DNA of 64,000 nucleotides from the NCBI GenBank assembly GCA_945870575.1, contig CAMBSK010000002.1, positions 62,001 to 126,000 on the forward strand, written 5' to 3'. The translations under genes were made by a program, and so were the position numbers. This DNA is from Bordetella parapertussis. Its GTDB lineage: Bacteria; Pseudomonadota; Gammaproteobacteria; Burkholderiales; Burkholderiaceae_C. The notes under the pieces are model-generated. The model was not told the origin of the DNA and did not search any database. It was given only the letters and a program-made list of their open reading frames with translations. Shown piece after piece: positions 46,472 to 56,197 of this stretch. Numbering within the stretch: the first letter of the stretch is position 1; each line of letters starts with the position of its first letter.

Positions 46472-48040
46472 TCAAGCTAGAGAGGACTGTTTCTGCGGCT
46501 CTGAAAAATGTTCGCGCAAGCGCCTGTGTACGATTTTTCCTGTGGCAGTGCGAGGCATGTCAGCAGCCGACACAAAACGTATCTCTTTGGGCAATTTGTA
46601 GCCCGCCAGTGTGTGTTTACACCATTGCTTTAATTCATCCGCCTGGCAATCGGCATCGGGTTTGAGCACCACCACCGCTTGTACGGTTTCGCCCCATTTG
46701 TCATGCGGCACACCGATAACAGCCGCTTCCTGTACCGCGGGGTGCGCGGCCAGAACAGCCTCGACCTCGGACGGGTAAACGTTTTCGCCGCCACTGATGA
46801 TCATGTTGCTCTTGCGGTCCATCAGCCAGATGAAACCGTCAGCGTCGCGTCGCGCCATGTCACCGACGGAGCACCAAGCGCCGGCATAGGCTTGTTCGGT
46901 TTTCTCAGGCGCATTCCAATAACCTTCGAATGCATACGAGGTACAGGAATACAACTCGCCCACCTCGCCGTCAGCCACTTCGCGCCGGTTTTCATCCAGT
47001 ATGCGTATCGGGCCGCTGCCAGCCCATTCGCGGCCAACCGAGCCCAGCTTGGTCAATTGTTCTTCGGGGCGCAATATCGTCACCCAACCGGCTTCAGTGG
47101 AGCCATACAACTCGTACAACTGACCGCTAGGAAACAGTTTTTGGATATCGCGCTTTAGGCTTTCATTGGCCGGTGCCGATGAAATCAACAACCGCGCCAC
47201 ACTGCCTGTGGCGAATTGCGCGCTGGCTTCTGCCGACAAACCCAACATCATGATGTAGTGCGTCGGGACCAAGGAAGTAAAGGTGATGCCGTTATTGCAC
47301 AGTAACTCCATGACACGCGCCGGATCGAAACTGGCGCTGTCGTCAATGCAAATGCAAGCGCCTAAATGCATGAAGGTATTGGCAAAGTAAAGTGAATTGG
47401 CGTGACACAAGGGCATGACCAGCAAAGCTTTGTCGCGCCGGGTGAACCCCATTTCCATGGCCGTGGCGTAGGCGATCAAACTGCTGGCCTCGTGGCTGCG
47501 AATCGCTCCCTTGGGCTTACCGGTGGTACCGGACGTGTACATCAAGGCGCAGGTGTCCGACGGTTTGACCTCAGGCCAGCGCGCAGGCACGACAGCCTGA
47601 TGTATCAATTTTTCGTAATCCAGCCAGCCGTCTTGCGTCTCGCCGCCGATTTGCACCTGGGCGCGCAATGCCAGCGCAGGCATGACCTCTTGCACCCGAT
47701 CCTGCAAAACACGCGTACACAAAAGCGCAGCGGCTTTGGCGTCTTGCAGGATGTAAGCGATTTCATGGCCGGTCAGCCGGAAGTTCAGCGGCAACGCGAC
47801 CAGACCGGCGCGCGCCAGCCCCACATAAATTTCCAGCCACTCAATACAGTTGTGCGCCAGCACTGCCACCCGGTCGCCATGGTTCAAACCCTGGGCCAGC
47901 AACGCAGCGGCCAAGCCGTCGGCGCGCCGGTCCCAATGCTCAAAACTGAGGCTGCGGCGCGAATCCATGGCGCCGGTGTCGTTTGGTCGCAGACGCGCGT
48001 GCGAACGCACCATGTCGGAAATATTCAATAACTGTTTCAA
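46472..48040 (-). CDS. AMP-dependent acyl-CoA ligase
   Basis: The 522-residue protein is an ANL-superfamily enzyme with CALMYTSGTTGKPKGAIRSH (AMP-binding loop), ELYGSTEAGWVT, GDMARRDADGFIWLMDRKSNM and the C-terminal PRTATGKIVHRRL with the catalytic Lys. It activates a carboxylate with ATP and CoA. The substrate (fatty, aromatic or dicarboxylic) is not evident. It is divergent from the thiamine diphosphate enzyme across a palindrome, so both may be regulated by the adjacent GntR protein. Confidence 0.88.
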   Translation of the reverse strand: MKQLLNISDMVRSHARLRPNDTGAMDSRRSLSFEHWDRRADGLAAALLAQGLNHGDRVAVLAHNCIEWLEIYVGLARAGLVALPLNFRLTGHEIAYILQDAKAAALLCTRVLQDRVQEVMPALALRAQVQIGGETQDGWLDYEKLIHQAVVPARWPEVKPSDTCALMYTSGTTGKPKGAIRSHEASSLIAYATAMEMGFTRRDKALLVMPLCHANSLYFANTFMHLGACICIDDSASFDPARVMELLCNNGITFTSLVPTHYIMMLGLSAEASAQFATGSVARLLISSAPANESLKRDIQKLFPSGQLYELYGSTEAGWVTILRPEEQLTKLGSVGREWAGSGPIRILDENRREVADGEVGELYSCTSYAFEGYWNAPEKTEQAYAGAWCSVGDMARRDADGFIWLMDRKSNMIISGGENVYPSEVEAVLAAHPAVQEAAVIGVPHDKWGETVQAVVVLKPDADCQADELKQWCKHTLAGYKLPKEIRFVSAADMPRTATGKIVHRRLREHFSEPQKQSSLA

Positions 48041-48095
48041 AGCACCATCCCTAGGTTAAACACCGATTTTTGTCACACGAGCAATGGAATATAGT

Positions 48096-48111
48096 ATTCT
48101 GAATTCAGAAT
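48096..48111. promoter_or_regulatory. 16-bp perfect palindrome, likely GntR operator
   Basis: ATTCTGAATTCAGAAT is its own reverse complement. It stands in the 137-bp divergent space, 56 bp before the acyl-CoA ligase start on the left and 67 bp before the TPP-enzyme start on the right. A FadR/FCD-class GntR gene follows downstream, and such proteins bind short palindromes, so it is the best candidate regulator. Confidence 0.65.
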
Positions 48112-48177
48112 TCACTAAGTATAATCCCGAACAACTGATGCCGCAAATCCTGACAATCCGGAGCAAAAGACCTGAAG

Positions 48178-49911
48178 ATGAGTACCCATCCCCCCGCCAG
48201 TGACGACCTGAAAGTCGCCGATCTGATCGCCCGATTCATCAAAAACCAAGGCGTACAAAGGGTTTACGGCCTGTGCGGCGGCCACATCATGCCCGTCTGG
48301 ATGGCCTTGGACGCCCACGGCATACGCATCATTGATGTGCGCGACGAACGCGCCGCTGTTTATATGGCACATGCCGAGTCCGAGTTGACCGGCACTTTGG
48401 GCGTTGCGCTGGTAACCGCCGGCCCGGGTGTCACCAATGCCATGACCGGCATAGCCAATGCGCATGTAGCGCGTGCTTCGGTGCTGGTGCTGTCCGGCAC
48501 GCCGCCGCTGGCGCAGGAACACCGCGGCGCTTTGCAGGACATGGTGCACACCGAGTTGGTGGCCTCCATCACCCGTATGGCGCGCACGGTGCGCCACCCG
48601 GCGCTGGTGTTGTCCACCTTGAATGAAGCTGCTGCCCGGGCCATGGGCCACGGCGGCGAGCCTGGCCCGGTCTATCTGGATTTCCCGGTCGATGTGCTGC
48701 GCGCTTCACCTCCGGCGGCGGTGTTGTTGCCCGAGTTTTTCAAGCCGGTTCAAGCCCTTGCCGCCGTTCCTCTGCCAGCCGATGTGCTGGCCGCGGCAGA
48801 CCTGCTGTGGCAGGCCAAGCGGCCTTTGTTTATTTCGGGGCGAGGTGCCAAAGGCGCCTCAGCCCCATTGCAAAAACTGTTGGCCCTGTTGGGCGCGGCC
48901 TATCTTGACACCGGCGAAAGCCGCGGTCTGGTGCCGCCCGACCACGACAGCGTGGTGGCCGCCATGCGCGGCGGCGTCATGGGCCAGGCCGATGTGGTGG
49001 TTACGCTCGGGCGCAAGCTGGATTTCCAACTGGCCTTTGGCTCCCCGGCTATTTTTGGCCAAGCCAAGTTCATACGCCTGGCCGACAACGCTGCTGAACT
49101 GCGCGACAACCGGCGCGGTGAAGTGGAATTGCTGGCCGATGTAGCCCACAGCCTGCAAGCTTTGTGCGATGCCGGTGCCGGTCGTGAAGCCGCCAGCGAT
49201 ACCGCCTGGCTCAGCGGTTTGCGCCAGCAACACCTGGCGCGCGCCGCCAAATTGCAAGTCAGCATGCAACAGGCACCGGCCGGCAGCGACGGCCTGATGC
49301 ACCCCAACCGGCTGCTGGCCGAATTACAAAAACAATTGCCCACCGACGCGATTCTGGTGGCCGACGGCGGCGATTTCCTGAGCTTTGCGCGGGTGGGTTT
49401 GCAAGCGGAAACCTACCTGGATCCAGGCCCCTTGGGCTGCATAGGCGTGGGCACACCGTTTGGCGTGGCCGCCAGCCTGGCCTGTCCAGACCGCACCGTG
49501 GTGGTCGCCACCGGTGACGGCGCCTTCGGCTTCAACGCCATGGAAATCGATACCGCCGTCAGACACAAAGCGCCCTTGCTGGTGGTGGTGGCCAATAATG
49601 GCTCCTGGGCCATCGAAGTGCGTGACCAGCAGCAAACCCATGGCCGGGTGGTTGGCACCCGGCTGCAATTTGCCGACCACGCCGGCATGGCACGGGCCTT
49701 TGGCATGCACGCGCAACGGGTTGAAAAAGCTGAAGATTTACCGGCAGCCATCGCGCTGGCCCTGCAAAACCGGCCGGCGCTGCTGGATGTCCTGGTCACG
49801 CCCGAGGCTGAGTCGTCTGACGCAAAGTCGGGACTTGCCTGGGTACCGGATTTGCAAGCGCTCACGGCATGGGATGATGCAGAACGTCAGTGGCGCAACC
49901 ATTACGAATGA
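48178..49911 (+). CDS. Thiamine diphosphate-dependent enzyme, acetolactate-synthase-like
   Basis: The 577-residue protein has the three ThDP domains: Pyr domain with G-V-Q-R-V-Y-G-L-C-G-G-H and the catalytic D-E-R, a central domain, and a C-terminal PP domain with GDGAFGFNAMEIDTA, the Mg2+/ThDP motif. It may be a carboligase or a 2-hydroxyacyl-CoA or oxalyl-CoA lyase or decarboxylase. Pairing with an acyl-CoA ligase is compatible with a CoA-linked substrate. The gene is 37 bp upstream of gntR on the same strand. Confidence 0.85.
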   Translation: MSTHPPASDDLKVADLIARFIKNQGVQRVYGLCGGHIMPVWMALDAHGIRIIDVRDERAAVYMAHAESELTGTLGVALVTAGPGVTNAMTGIANAHVARASVLVLSGTPPLAQEHRGALQDMVHTELVASITRMARTVRHPALVLSTLNEAAARAMGHGGEPGPVYLDFPVDVLRASPPAAVLLPEFFKPVQALAAVPLPADVLAAADLLWQAKRPLFISGRGAKGASAPLQKLLALLGAAYLDTGESRGLVPPDHDSVVAAMRGGVMGQADVVVTLGRKLDFQLAFGSPAIFGQAKFIRLADNAAELRDNRRGEVELLADVAHSLQALCDAGAGREAASDTAWLSGLRQQHLARAAKLQVSMQQAPAGSDGLMHPNRLLAELQKQLPTDAILVADGGDFLSFARVGLQAETYLDPGPLGCIGVGTPFGVAASLACPDRTVVVATGDGAFGFNAMEIDTAVRHKAPLLVVVANNGSWAIEVRDQQQTHGRVVGTRLQFADHAGMARAFGMHAQRVEKAEDLPAAIALALQNRPALLDVLVTPEAESSDAKSGLAWVPDLQALTAWDDAERQWRNHYE

Positions 49912-49948
49912 AGCCGCAAGTTTTATAAGTAGAAGCTGTCAAAGGTAG

Positions 49949-50608
49949 ATGATGAAAATTCTGTCTGTGCAACCCAACCTGGTCGAGCAGGTACACGAGG
50001 CCATACTGCTGGAGATTTCGGTCGGCAAACTCACGCCCGGTACTCGCATCATCCAGGAACAGATTGCCAGCGAACTCGGGGTTTCCCGCCAACCGGTGCA
50101 ACAGGCTTTACTGCTGCTGCGCAACCAGGGCTTGCTGCGCGACGCACCAGGGCGCGGGCTGATCGTCGCGCCGCTGGATCCGGACCACATACGCCAGATG
50201 TACGAGGTACGTGCCGTGCTCGAAGGCCTGGCATTTCGCAAAGCTGCAACCAACAATGCAGAAACCGCCCGCAGTCAGGGTCCTTTGTTGATTAAACAGG
50301 GCCGCCAAGCCGTGAAAAGCGGCCAAGTGCCGCAACTCATCAACGCCGACATGGCGTTTCACCATTTTGTTTACGGTCTGTCAGACAACCTGCTGGTCGC
50401 GCCCACCATGGACGCGCACTGGACTTACACGCAGCGCGTCATGGGCGAGGTGTTGATGCGCGACGAAAAACCGCGCGACATCTGGGACCAGCATGAAGAC
50501 TTGCTGCAATCAGTGGTCGACGGAGATCCTGTAGCAGCGGAACAAAAAGCCCGCCAGCACATCATGGAAACCGCCAACTTCATCATTGAGCGCTTGTCTG
50601 CGCTCTAA
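49949..50608 (+). CDS. GntR-family transcriptional regulator, FCD type
   Basis: The 219-residue protein has a winged-helix N-terminal domain with GTRIIQEQIASELGVSRQPVQQAL and a helical FCD ligand domain. Such proteins usually respond to organic acids and bind short palindromes. It follows the thiamine diphosphate enzyme, and the palindrome upstream of that gene is the likely target. The first two codons are both ATG, and the start at 49949 or 49952 cannot be resolved. Confidence 0.9.
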   Translation: MMKILSVQPNLVEQVHEAILLEISVGKLTPGTRIIQEQIASELGVSRQPVQQALLLLRNQGLLRDAPGRGLIVAPLDPDHIRQMYEVRAVLEGLAFRKAATNNAETARSQGPLLIKQGRQAVKSGQVPQLINADMAFHHFVYGLSDNLLVAPTMDAHWTYTQRVMGEVLMRDEKPRDIWDQHEDLLQSVVDGDPVAAEQKARQHIMETANFIIERLSAL

Positions 50609-50619
50609 AGCTGCCGCAC

Positions 50620-51411
50620 TCACCACTTGTTGCGAAGTTCACGCAACTTAGTGAATACGGTTTCATCATCTAACTGCCCTGTCAATTCAGCAAACGAAGC
50701 GCGCAACTGCGCTTGCACACTGCGGCTATCAAGCCGGAAAAACGTGTTGATCTCGCGCTCGGCTTGCAAGGTGGTGACCAACGGCTTGTTCACATCCTGA
50801 GCGCTGACTTGTTTTAAAAGCGTTGCGGCTTTGTCGTTGTCGGGTTCGCGGTTGAGCGTGAAACGCAAATTGTTTTCTATGTAATCGTGACCGGGGTAAA
50901 TCAAGGTGTTGTCAGGCAAGCGGTTCAATTGCTGACTGAAGGTCTGGAACATAGACTGCACATTGCCACCGTTGTGGCAATTGCCTGCACCGGCGTTGAA
51001 CAACGTGTCCCCGGAAAACAGCGCGGGCTGATCGGTGTGCGAGCGCAGGCAAATATGGCACATGGTGTGCCCCGGTGTGTCCATGGCTTGAAGTTCCACG
51101 GTCTTACCGACTTTGATGATGTCGCCTGCAATCAGGCCGCGAAACATACCCGGTATGGCGTGACCGGCCTTGGCATGCGCCAGCACCTTGGCACCGGTGG
51201 CATCAACCACGGCTTGGTTACCGCCGGTGTGGTCATGGTGTTCATGCGTGTTCAATATTTGCGTGATCTGCCAACCGGCCTGTTTGGCTGACTGCAAACA
51301 TTTATCGCTGTCCAGCGGATCTATGGCCAAGGCTTCACCAGTTTCGCTGCAAGCAATCAGGTAATTGAAATTACGGTAAGGATTGGCAGTCCATATTTGT
51401 TTGACGATCAT
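50620..51411 (-). CDS. gloB: Hydroxyacylglutathione hydrolase (glyoxalase II)
   Basis: The 263-residue metallo-beta-lactamase-fold protein starts MIVKQIWTANPYRNFNYLI at ATG 51411. It has LNTHEHHDHTGGN (H-x-H-x-D-H), a T-P-G-H-T segment and YPGHDYIENNL. It hydrolyses S-D-lactoylglutathione to D-lactate and glutathione in methylglyoxal detoxification. It is divergent from the PlcP-like gene, so the intergenic Pho-like box could also affect it. The C-terminal HAGH-type region is present. Confidence 0.9.
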   Translation of the reverse strand: MIVKQIWTANPYRNFNYLIACSETGEALAIDPLDSDKCLQSAKQAGWQITQILNTHEHHDHTGGNQAVVDATGAKVLAHAKAGHAIPGMFRGLIAGDIIKVGKTVELQAMDTPGHTMCHICLRSHTDQPALFSGDTLFNAGAGNCHNGGNVQSMFQTFSQQLNRLPDNTLIYPGHDYIENNLRFTLNREPDNDKAATLLKQVSAQDVNKPLVTTLQAEREINTFFRLDSRSVQAQLRASFAELTGQLDDETVFTKLRELRNKW

Positions 51412-51466
51412 GGCCATGTTTTCTATGTTCCCTGTGAAATAAGCCGTATTGCAACAACAGTCTATT

Positions 51467-51484
51467 GTTTCATCATTCAGTCAC
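51467..51484 (+). promoter_or_regulatory. Pho-box-like direct repeat upstream of the PlcP-like gene
   Basis: GTTTCAT-CATT-CAGTCAC shows two 7-base half sites spaced 11 bases apart, as in the PhoB consensus CTGTCAT-N4-CTGTCA(T/C). The halves match at 5 and 6 of 7 positions. It lies 75 bp upstream of the chosen start. Such degenerate matches arise by chance, and the call depends on the other boxes in this locus. Confidence 0.45.
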
Positions 51485-51558
51485 ACTGCGTTCTTAAGCT
51501 ATGGTACATACAGACGCACCAGCTGCTCTGTGAATCTCAGTCATCCTTTGGGGAATGC

Positions 51559-52365
51559 ATGCATTACAGAGCAGTATTTATCTCTGACCTGCACCTGGGT
51601 ACACCGGGCTGTCAGGCCGAAGCACTGTTGGATTTTTTAAAGTCCCACACCAGCGATAGTTTGTACCTTATCGGCGATATCGTCGACGGCTGGCAACTCA
51701 GACGCAAATGGTATTGGCCTCAGGCGCATAACGACGTGGTGCAAAAACTTCTGCGCCGGGTGCGCAAAGGCAGTCGCGTGATTTACATACCCGGCAACCA
51801 CGACGAGTTTGCGCGTGAATTTGTGGAACACCATTTCGGCGGTATCGAAGTGATGGAAGAAGCCACGCACACATTGCTCGACGGTCGCAAACTCTGGTTG
51901 ATTCACGGCGATTACTTTGACGCCGTGGTGCAATACGCCAAGTGGCTAGCCTATGTCGGCGACACTTTGTACGAATGGACATTGCGCTTGAACAGGCACT
52001 TTAATCGTTTGCGCGCCAGACTGGGCATGCGTTACTGGTCACTGTCTGCGTACCTCAAAGGCAAGGTCAAGAAAGCATTGAACTTTGTCACTGACTTTGA
52101 AAATGCGGTGGCCCACGAAGCACAGAAACGCGGCTACCAGGGCGTGGTCTGCGGCCATATTCACCGCGCTGAAATCCGCATGATCAACGGTATTTTGTAT
52201 TGCAACGATGGCGACTGGGTGGAAAGCCGCTCGGCCCTGGTTGAACATGTAGACGGTCATTTGGAATTGATCTTCTGGGATCAGGAACTGGACTTCATAC
52301 CTGCCAAAGTACGTTCATTACCTGAATCTGTCCTAGAGCCTGAGCCCGCCAGCCTGATGTCCTGA
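51559..52365 (+). CDS. plcP: PlcP-like metallophosphoesterase (phospholipase C type)
   Basis: The protein has 268 residues from ATG 51559 (GGGGA 5 bases upstream). It shows the calcineurin-type metal motifs SDLHLG, GDIVDGW, GNHDE, H-G-D-Y-F-D and CGHIHRAE. The segment RRKWYWPQAHNDVVQKLLRRV is typical of PlcP. PlcP of Sinorhizobium releases diacylglycerol from phosphatidylcholine or phosphatidylethanolamine under phosphate starvation. UDP-2,3-diacylglucosamine pyrophosphatase (LpxH) shares the fold, but the W-Y-W-P-Q motif favours PlcP. A Pho-box-like site lies upstream. The lplT gene follows in 10 bp. Confidence 0.75.
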   Translation: MHYRAVFISDLHLGTPGCQAEALLDFLKSHTSDSLYLIGDIVDGWQLRRKWYWPQAHNDVVQKLLRRVRKGSRVIYIPGNHDEFAREFVEHHFGGIEVMEEATHTLLDGRKLWLIHGDYFDAVVQYAKWLAYVGDTLYEWTLRLNRHFNRLRARLGMRYWSLSAYLKGKVKKALNFVTDFENAVAHEAQKRGYQGVVCGHIHRAEIRMINGILYCNDGDWVESRSALVEHVDGHLELIFWDQELDFIPAKVRSLPESVLEPEPASLMS

Positions 52366-52375
52366 TCCGCTCAAA

Positions 52376-53623
52376 GTGGCTTCACACAAGCGTGGTTTTT
52401 ATTTTTTAATCAGTGCCCAATTTGCTTCAGCATTGGCCGACAACGCCATGTTGCTGCTGGTCATTGCGGTATTGCAAGCTCAAGGGCAAGCGGCTTTCTG
52501 GATACCGCTGATCAAGGTGATGTTCACCTTGTCCTATGTGCTGTCAGGCCCGTGGGTAGGCGCATGGTCTGACAGTCGGCCCAAACACAGCGTGATGATG
52601 CGCGCCAACGGTTTGAAAATTCTTGCCTGTGTGGCACTGCTGGCAGGTGTGGATCCGATCGCCGCATTCGCGCTGACCGGCCTGGGCGCTGCGGTGTACG
52701 CACCGGCTAAGTACGGCCTGGTCACTGAACTCGTGCCTGCAGAAGAATTGGTACACGCCAATGCCTGGATAGAAGTCACTGCCGTGTGCGCTGCTTTGTT
52801 CGGCGTCATGCTGGGCGGCGCACTGGTCGCCGATGCATGGTTGAACTCTCAACTGTGCCTCTTCCTCACAGATTGGTTGCCGTTGAATCCACTCTATGCA
52901 GTTTCCATGTCAGCTGTCGGCATGCTGTATTTGCTGGCTGCGCTGCTCAATATTTTTATTCCTGACAGCGGCAAACGTTATGAAGCCACCGCTTGGAACA
53001 TAGCCTCGGTCTGGCGACATTTTTGCCAAGACCAGCGCCGCTTATGGCGCGACCCCTTGGGCGGTATCAGTTTGTCGGTCACGAGTTTGTTTTGGGGCGT
53101 GGGCGCGAGCATGCAGTTACTGGTGCTGGCCTGGGCCCAAGCCATGCTGGATTTGAATTTAACCCAAGCCGCTTACCTGCAAGCCGGTACCGCCATCGGT
53201 GTGATGGCAGGCGCGGTGGTGGCGGCACGCTGTGTGTCTTTGTCTAATGCGCCCAAGGTCTTGAGCGCCGGCATAGGTTTGGGCCTGGCTTTGCCCTTGA
53301 TGACACTGGTTCACACTTGGCCTTGGGCGCTGGCTTTGACATTGGCTCTGGGCATGCTGGGCGGATTTTTTGTCGTGCCCATGAATGCCATGTTGCAGGC
53401 ACGCGGCGTGAAACTGTTGAGCGCCGGGCGTTCTATCTCGGTGCAAAACACATGCGAAAACAGCAGCGTGTTGCTGCTATTAAGCGCTTACAGCCTACTG
53501 GTGTTTTTGCATGTGCCGGTGCAGGGTTTGATTTGGGCACTGGCCGTCCTCATCACCACCGGCATGTGCGCCATGACCTGGCGCTACCGGCATATCTCAC
53601 GCGGCGCGCTTATCACCGGGTAA
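52376..53623 (+). CDS. lplT: LplT-like lysophospholipid transporter (MFS)
   Basis: The 415-residue major-facilitator protein has about 12 helices and starts from GTG 52376, 10 bp after the PlcP gene. It has FLISAQFASALADNAMLLL, ALTGLGAAVYAPAKYGLVTEL and VGVWSDSR-like loop features of LplT, which flips lysophosphatidylethanolamine to the cytoplasm for re-acylation by Aas. No aas gene is adjacent. Its 3' end overlaps psd by 27 bp on the opposite strand. Confidence 0.8.
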   Translation: MASHKRGFYFLISAQFASALADNAMLLLVIAVLQAQGQAAFWIPLIKVMFTLSYVLSGPWVGAWSDSRPKHSVMMRANGLKILACVALLAGVDPIAAFALTGLGAAVYAPAKYGLVTELVPAEELVHANAWIEVTAVCAALFGVMLGGALVADAWLNSQLCLFLTDWLPLNPLYAVSMSAVGMLYLLAALLNIFIPDSGKRYEATAWNIASVWRHFCQDQRRLWRDPLGGISLSVTSLFWGVGASMQLLVLAWAQAMLDLNLTQAAYLQAGTAIGVMAGAVVAARCVSLSNAPKVLSAGIGLGLALPLMTLVHTWPWALALTLALGMLGGFFVVPMNAMLQARGVKLLSAGRSISVQNTCENSSVLLLLSAYSLLVFLHVPVQGLIWALAVLITTGMCAMTWRYRHISRGALITG

Positions 53624-54484
53624 GCGCATCAGCGCTTCGCCCATTTTCAATACACGGCCTTCGTGTATGCCTTCAGCAAAGCTGAATGACTCAGGTACAA
53701 ATATAAGTATGGTTGAACCGTGCTGAAACCAGCCGAGTTCATCGCCCTTGTCAAACGCTGCATCACACTGCACATCCAAGGGGCCGTGGCAGACATCGCG
53801 CAACAGTCCGTCGAGCGCGTGCAAGCGAATGCTGGCCACCAGCACCGCCGCCACCGGCACCAATGCCACCGGGTAAGCCTGCGGCCCTATTTCAGTCTCC
53901 AGCAAGGCCCGCTCGTTTTTGCAAAACAGTTTTTCAACCCGCTTCAAAGCAATAGGGTTCACATTCCAAGTGTCACCCGAAAAATACTGAACCCGCTTTA
54001 ACCGGCCTTGGTGGGGCGCATGGAAGCGGTGGTACATGGACGAGGTGATACGTATGGTCATGAACCAGCCGTTGTGCCAATGACCATCACTGGCTTGCTC
54101 ACCCAGCAAGTCTTTGAGCGTATAGGGAAAGCCTTTGGCCTGAAACACTTGGCCATCTTGCACCCTGCCCATGGCGCCGACGATGCCGTCACACGGGCTG
54201 GTTAATACATCGGGCGACATATCCACGGCTCTGGCGGCGGGTTTGAGTTCGCGGATGAAACAGTCGTGCAAGCTGTCGAAATGCGTTTTGCGGGCTTCGG
54301 ACAAGTCCAGATCGGCAAAACTCCGCCAGACGGCAATGGATGCATCCCGCACCCAAGGATGGCGTATTTGGCTGAACCAGCCTATGAAACGGGTCAATGC
54401 CGCCCTTGGAATACGGTTAGTCAACAAAAAATTTAAATCTTCGTTGGCACCTATTTTTTGAAATACATCACGAATAGTCATCAT
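53597..54484 (-). CDS. psd: Phosphatidylserine decarboxylase
   Basis: The 295-residue protein has the conserved WFQHGSTILIFVPESF with the G-S-T self-cleavage site that forms the pyruvoyl group (Ser about residue 258). It also has PCDGIVGAMG and YHRFHAPHQG. It makes phosphatidylethanolamine from phosphatidylserine at the inner membrane. It converges with lplT. The aminotransferase gene is divergent. Length and motifs are normal. Confidence 0.93.
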   Translation of the reverse strand: MMTIRDVFQKIGANEDLNFLLTNRIPRAALTRFIGWFSQIRHPWVRDASIAVWRSFADLDLSEARKTHFDSLHDCFIRELKPAARAVDMSPDVLTSPCDGIVGAMGRVQDGQVFQAKGFPYTLKDLLGEQASDGHWHNGWFMTIRITSSMYHRFHAPHQGRLKRVQYFSGDTWNVNPIALKRVEKLFCKNERALLETEIGPQAYPVALVPVAAVLVASIRLHALDGLLRDVCHGPLDVQCDAAFDKGDELGWFQHGSTILIFVPESFSFAEGIHEGRVLKMGEALMRLPGDKRAA

Positions 54485-54532
54485 TTTTTAACCCGATCGT
54501 CATACAAAGGAGGTTTTGAAAGGAAACGCTTG

Positions 54533-56197
54533 ATGGAGTTGCTCAATACATTGACCCTGACTGCAAGTGCACTGGCTTGCGCGGTGCTGCTGAAAAAAAT
54601 GCACCAACGCCTGCAATTGTCTTTGGCTAAGCACCCGTCGCTGGGCGGTCATTTGCGCATGTCCAAACGTGTGGCTGCATGGATTCCAGCTTACGGCTAC
54701 CGGGATCAGCAGTGGTTTGCCGCCGATCAAGCACCGCAGAGCCTGGTGTTGCAGCGCCAACAAGGCTTGCAAGCATTGGCGCACCGTTTGCAATCGCGCA
54801 GCCCGAACACACTTGCCATGTCGGCCCAGGTCAAACCCATGATTTCGGATTTGCAATTGATCAGCCAATACCGTGTGCCCTACCAGTTTCGCGAACAACT
54901 CAGCCAGCACATACAACTGGGCAGTTTCTGGCGTGAAAGCGAGGGGGTTTACCTGACCGACATGGACGGTAACCGTTTCTTTGATGTCACCGGCTCGTAC
55001 GGTGTCAACCTGTTCGGTCTGGACTTTTACAAAGCCTGCATCGCAGAAGGCGTATCCCGTGCACAAGCGCTGGGCCCGGTGCTCGGTTCTTACCACCCAT
55101 GTGTGCTGGACAACGTCAAACGCTTGTGCGAAATATCCGGTATGCAAGAAGTGTCGTTTCACATGTCGGGTACCGAGGCTGTCATGCAAGCCGTGCGGCT
55201 GGCGCGCTACCACAGCCGCAAACGCAAGATTGTTCGCTTCACCGGCGCCTACCACGGTTGGTGGGACGATGTGCAACCCGGCCCCGGCAATCCCATGCCG
55301 CCTTCGTCGGACACGCTGACCTTGAACGACATGCACGCCAACACCTTGCGCGTGTTGCGCAACCGCAATGACATCGCTTGTGTGCTGGTCAACCCCTTGC
55401 AAGCCATGCACCCGAACAAGGCTGCACCGACTGATTCGACTCTGGTCGATGGCGGACGCAGCATCCACTACGACCGCCAAGCCTACACAGATTGGCTGCA
55501 ACAACTGCGTCAGGTCTGCACCGACAAAGGCATTGCACTCATCATGGACGAGGTATTTCTGGGCTTCAGGCTCGCGCCCGGGGGCGCGCAGGAGTATTTC
55601 AACGTCAAAGCCGATCTGGTGACTTACGGCAAAACACTGGGCGGCGGTTTGCCGGTCGGTGTGATTTGCGGCATGTCCAAATGGATGAAACGCTTTGATG
55701 AACAGCGTCCGGGTAACTTGTGTTTTGCACGCGGCACCTTCAACGCCCATCCGTATGTCATGACCACCATGCAAGTGTTTTTGGAGCAGCTGCAAACCGA
55801 TGAAGTGCAAGCCATGTACGCCGATAGCAGCCGCACCTGGTCTGAACGCATGCAGGCGCTGAACACGCGCTTGCAGCAAGCCGACGTGCCGGTGCAAGTG
55901 GCAGGCATGGAAAGCGTCTGGTCTATTTTGTACACGGTGGCAGGCCGCTACAACTGGTTGCTGCAGTTTTATATGAGAGACCAAGGGATTGCGCTCAGTT
56001 GGGTAGGCTCAGGACGCATGATCTTCAGCTTGAACATCAGCGACGCTGACTTTGAAATATTCGCACAGCGCTTTGTGCGGGCCGCGCAGCAAATGCAAAA
56101 CGACGGTTGGTTCTGGGTACAAGCCGAGCAAACCAACCGTCGAATTCGTAGAAGCCTGTTGAAAGAAATGCTGAATAAGAAATGGAGTTTGGCTTAA
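54533..56197 (+). CDS. Membrane-anchored class III aminotransferase
   Basis: The protein has 554 residues from ATG 54533 (AGGAAA upstream). A hydrophobic N-terminal helix (residues 3-20) would anchor it. The catalytic part has SFHMSGTEAVMQAVRLAR, IMDEVFLGFRLAPGG and YGKTLGGGLPVGV with the PLP lysine. It is related to glutamate-1-semialdehyde aminomutase and omega-aminotransferases, but a membrane helix and a 130-residue leader are unlike them. Its substrate is unknown. It may act on a lipid or membrane-bound keto compound. It ends 4 bp inside the following convergent gene. Confidence 0.8.
   Translation: MELLNTLTLTASALACAVLLKKMHQRLQLSLAKHPSLGGHLRMSKRVAAWIPAYGYRDQQWFAADQAPQSLVLQRQQGLQALAHRLQSRSPNTLAMSAQVKPMISDLQLISQYRVPYQFREQLSQHIQLGSFWRESEGVYLTDMDGNRFFDVTGSYGVNLFGLDFYKACIAEGVSRAQALGPVLGSYHPCVLDNVKRLCEISGMQEVSFHMSGTEAVMQAVRLARYHSRKRKIVRFTGAYHGWWDDVQPGPGNPMPPSSDTLTLNDMHANTLRVLRNRNDIACVLVNPLQAMHPNKAAPTDSTLVDGGRSIHYDRQAYTDWLQQLRQVCTDKGIALIMDEVFLGFRLAPGGAQEYFNVKADLVTYGKTLGGGLPVGVICGMSKWMKRFDEQRPGNLCFARGTFNAHPYVMTTMQVFLEQLQTDEVQAMYADSSRTWSERMQALNTRLQQADVPVQVAGMESVWSILYTVAGRYNWLLQFYMRDQGIALSWVGSGRMIFSLNISDADFEIFAQRFVRAAQQMQNDGWFWVQAEQTNRRIRRSLLKEMLNKKWSLA

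Noticed and set aside
54500-55984. A 494-codon minus-strand frame opposite the aminotransferase
   Set aside because: It is the mirror of a strong coding frame, with a run of His, Val and Arg residues and no domain.
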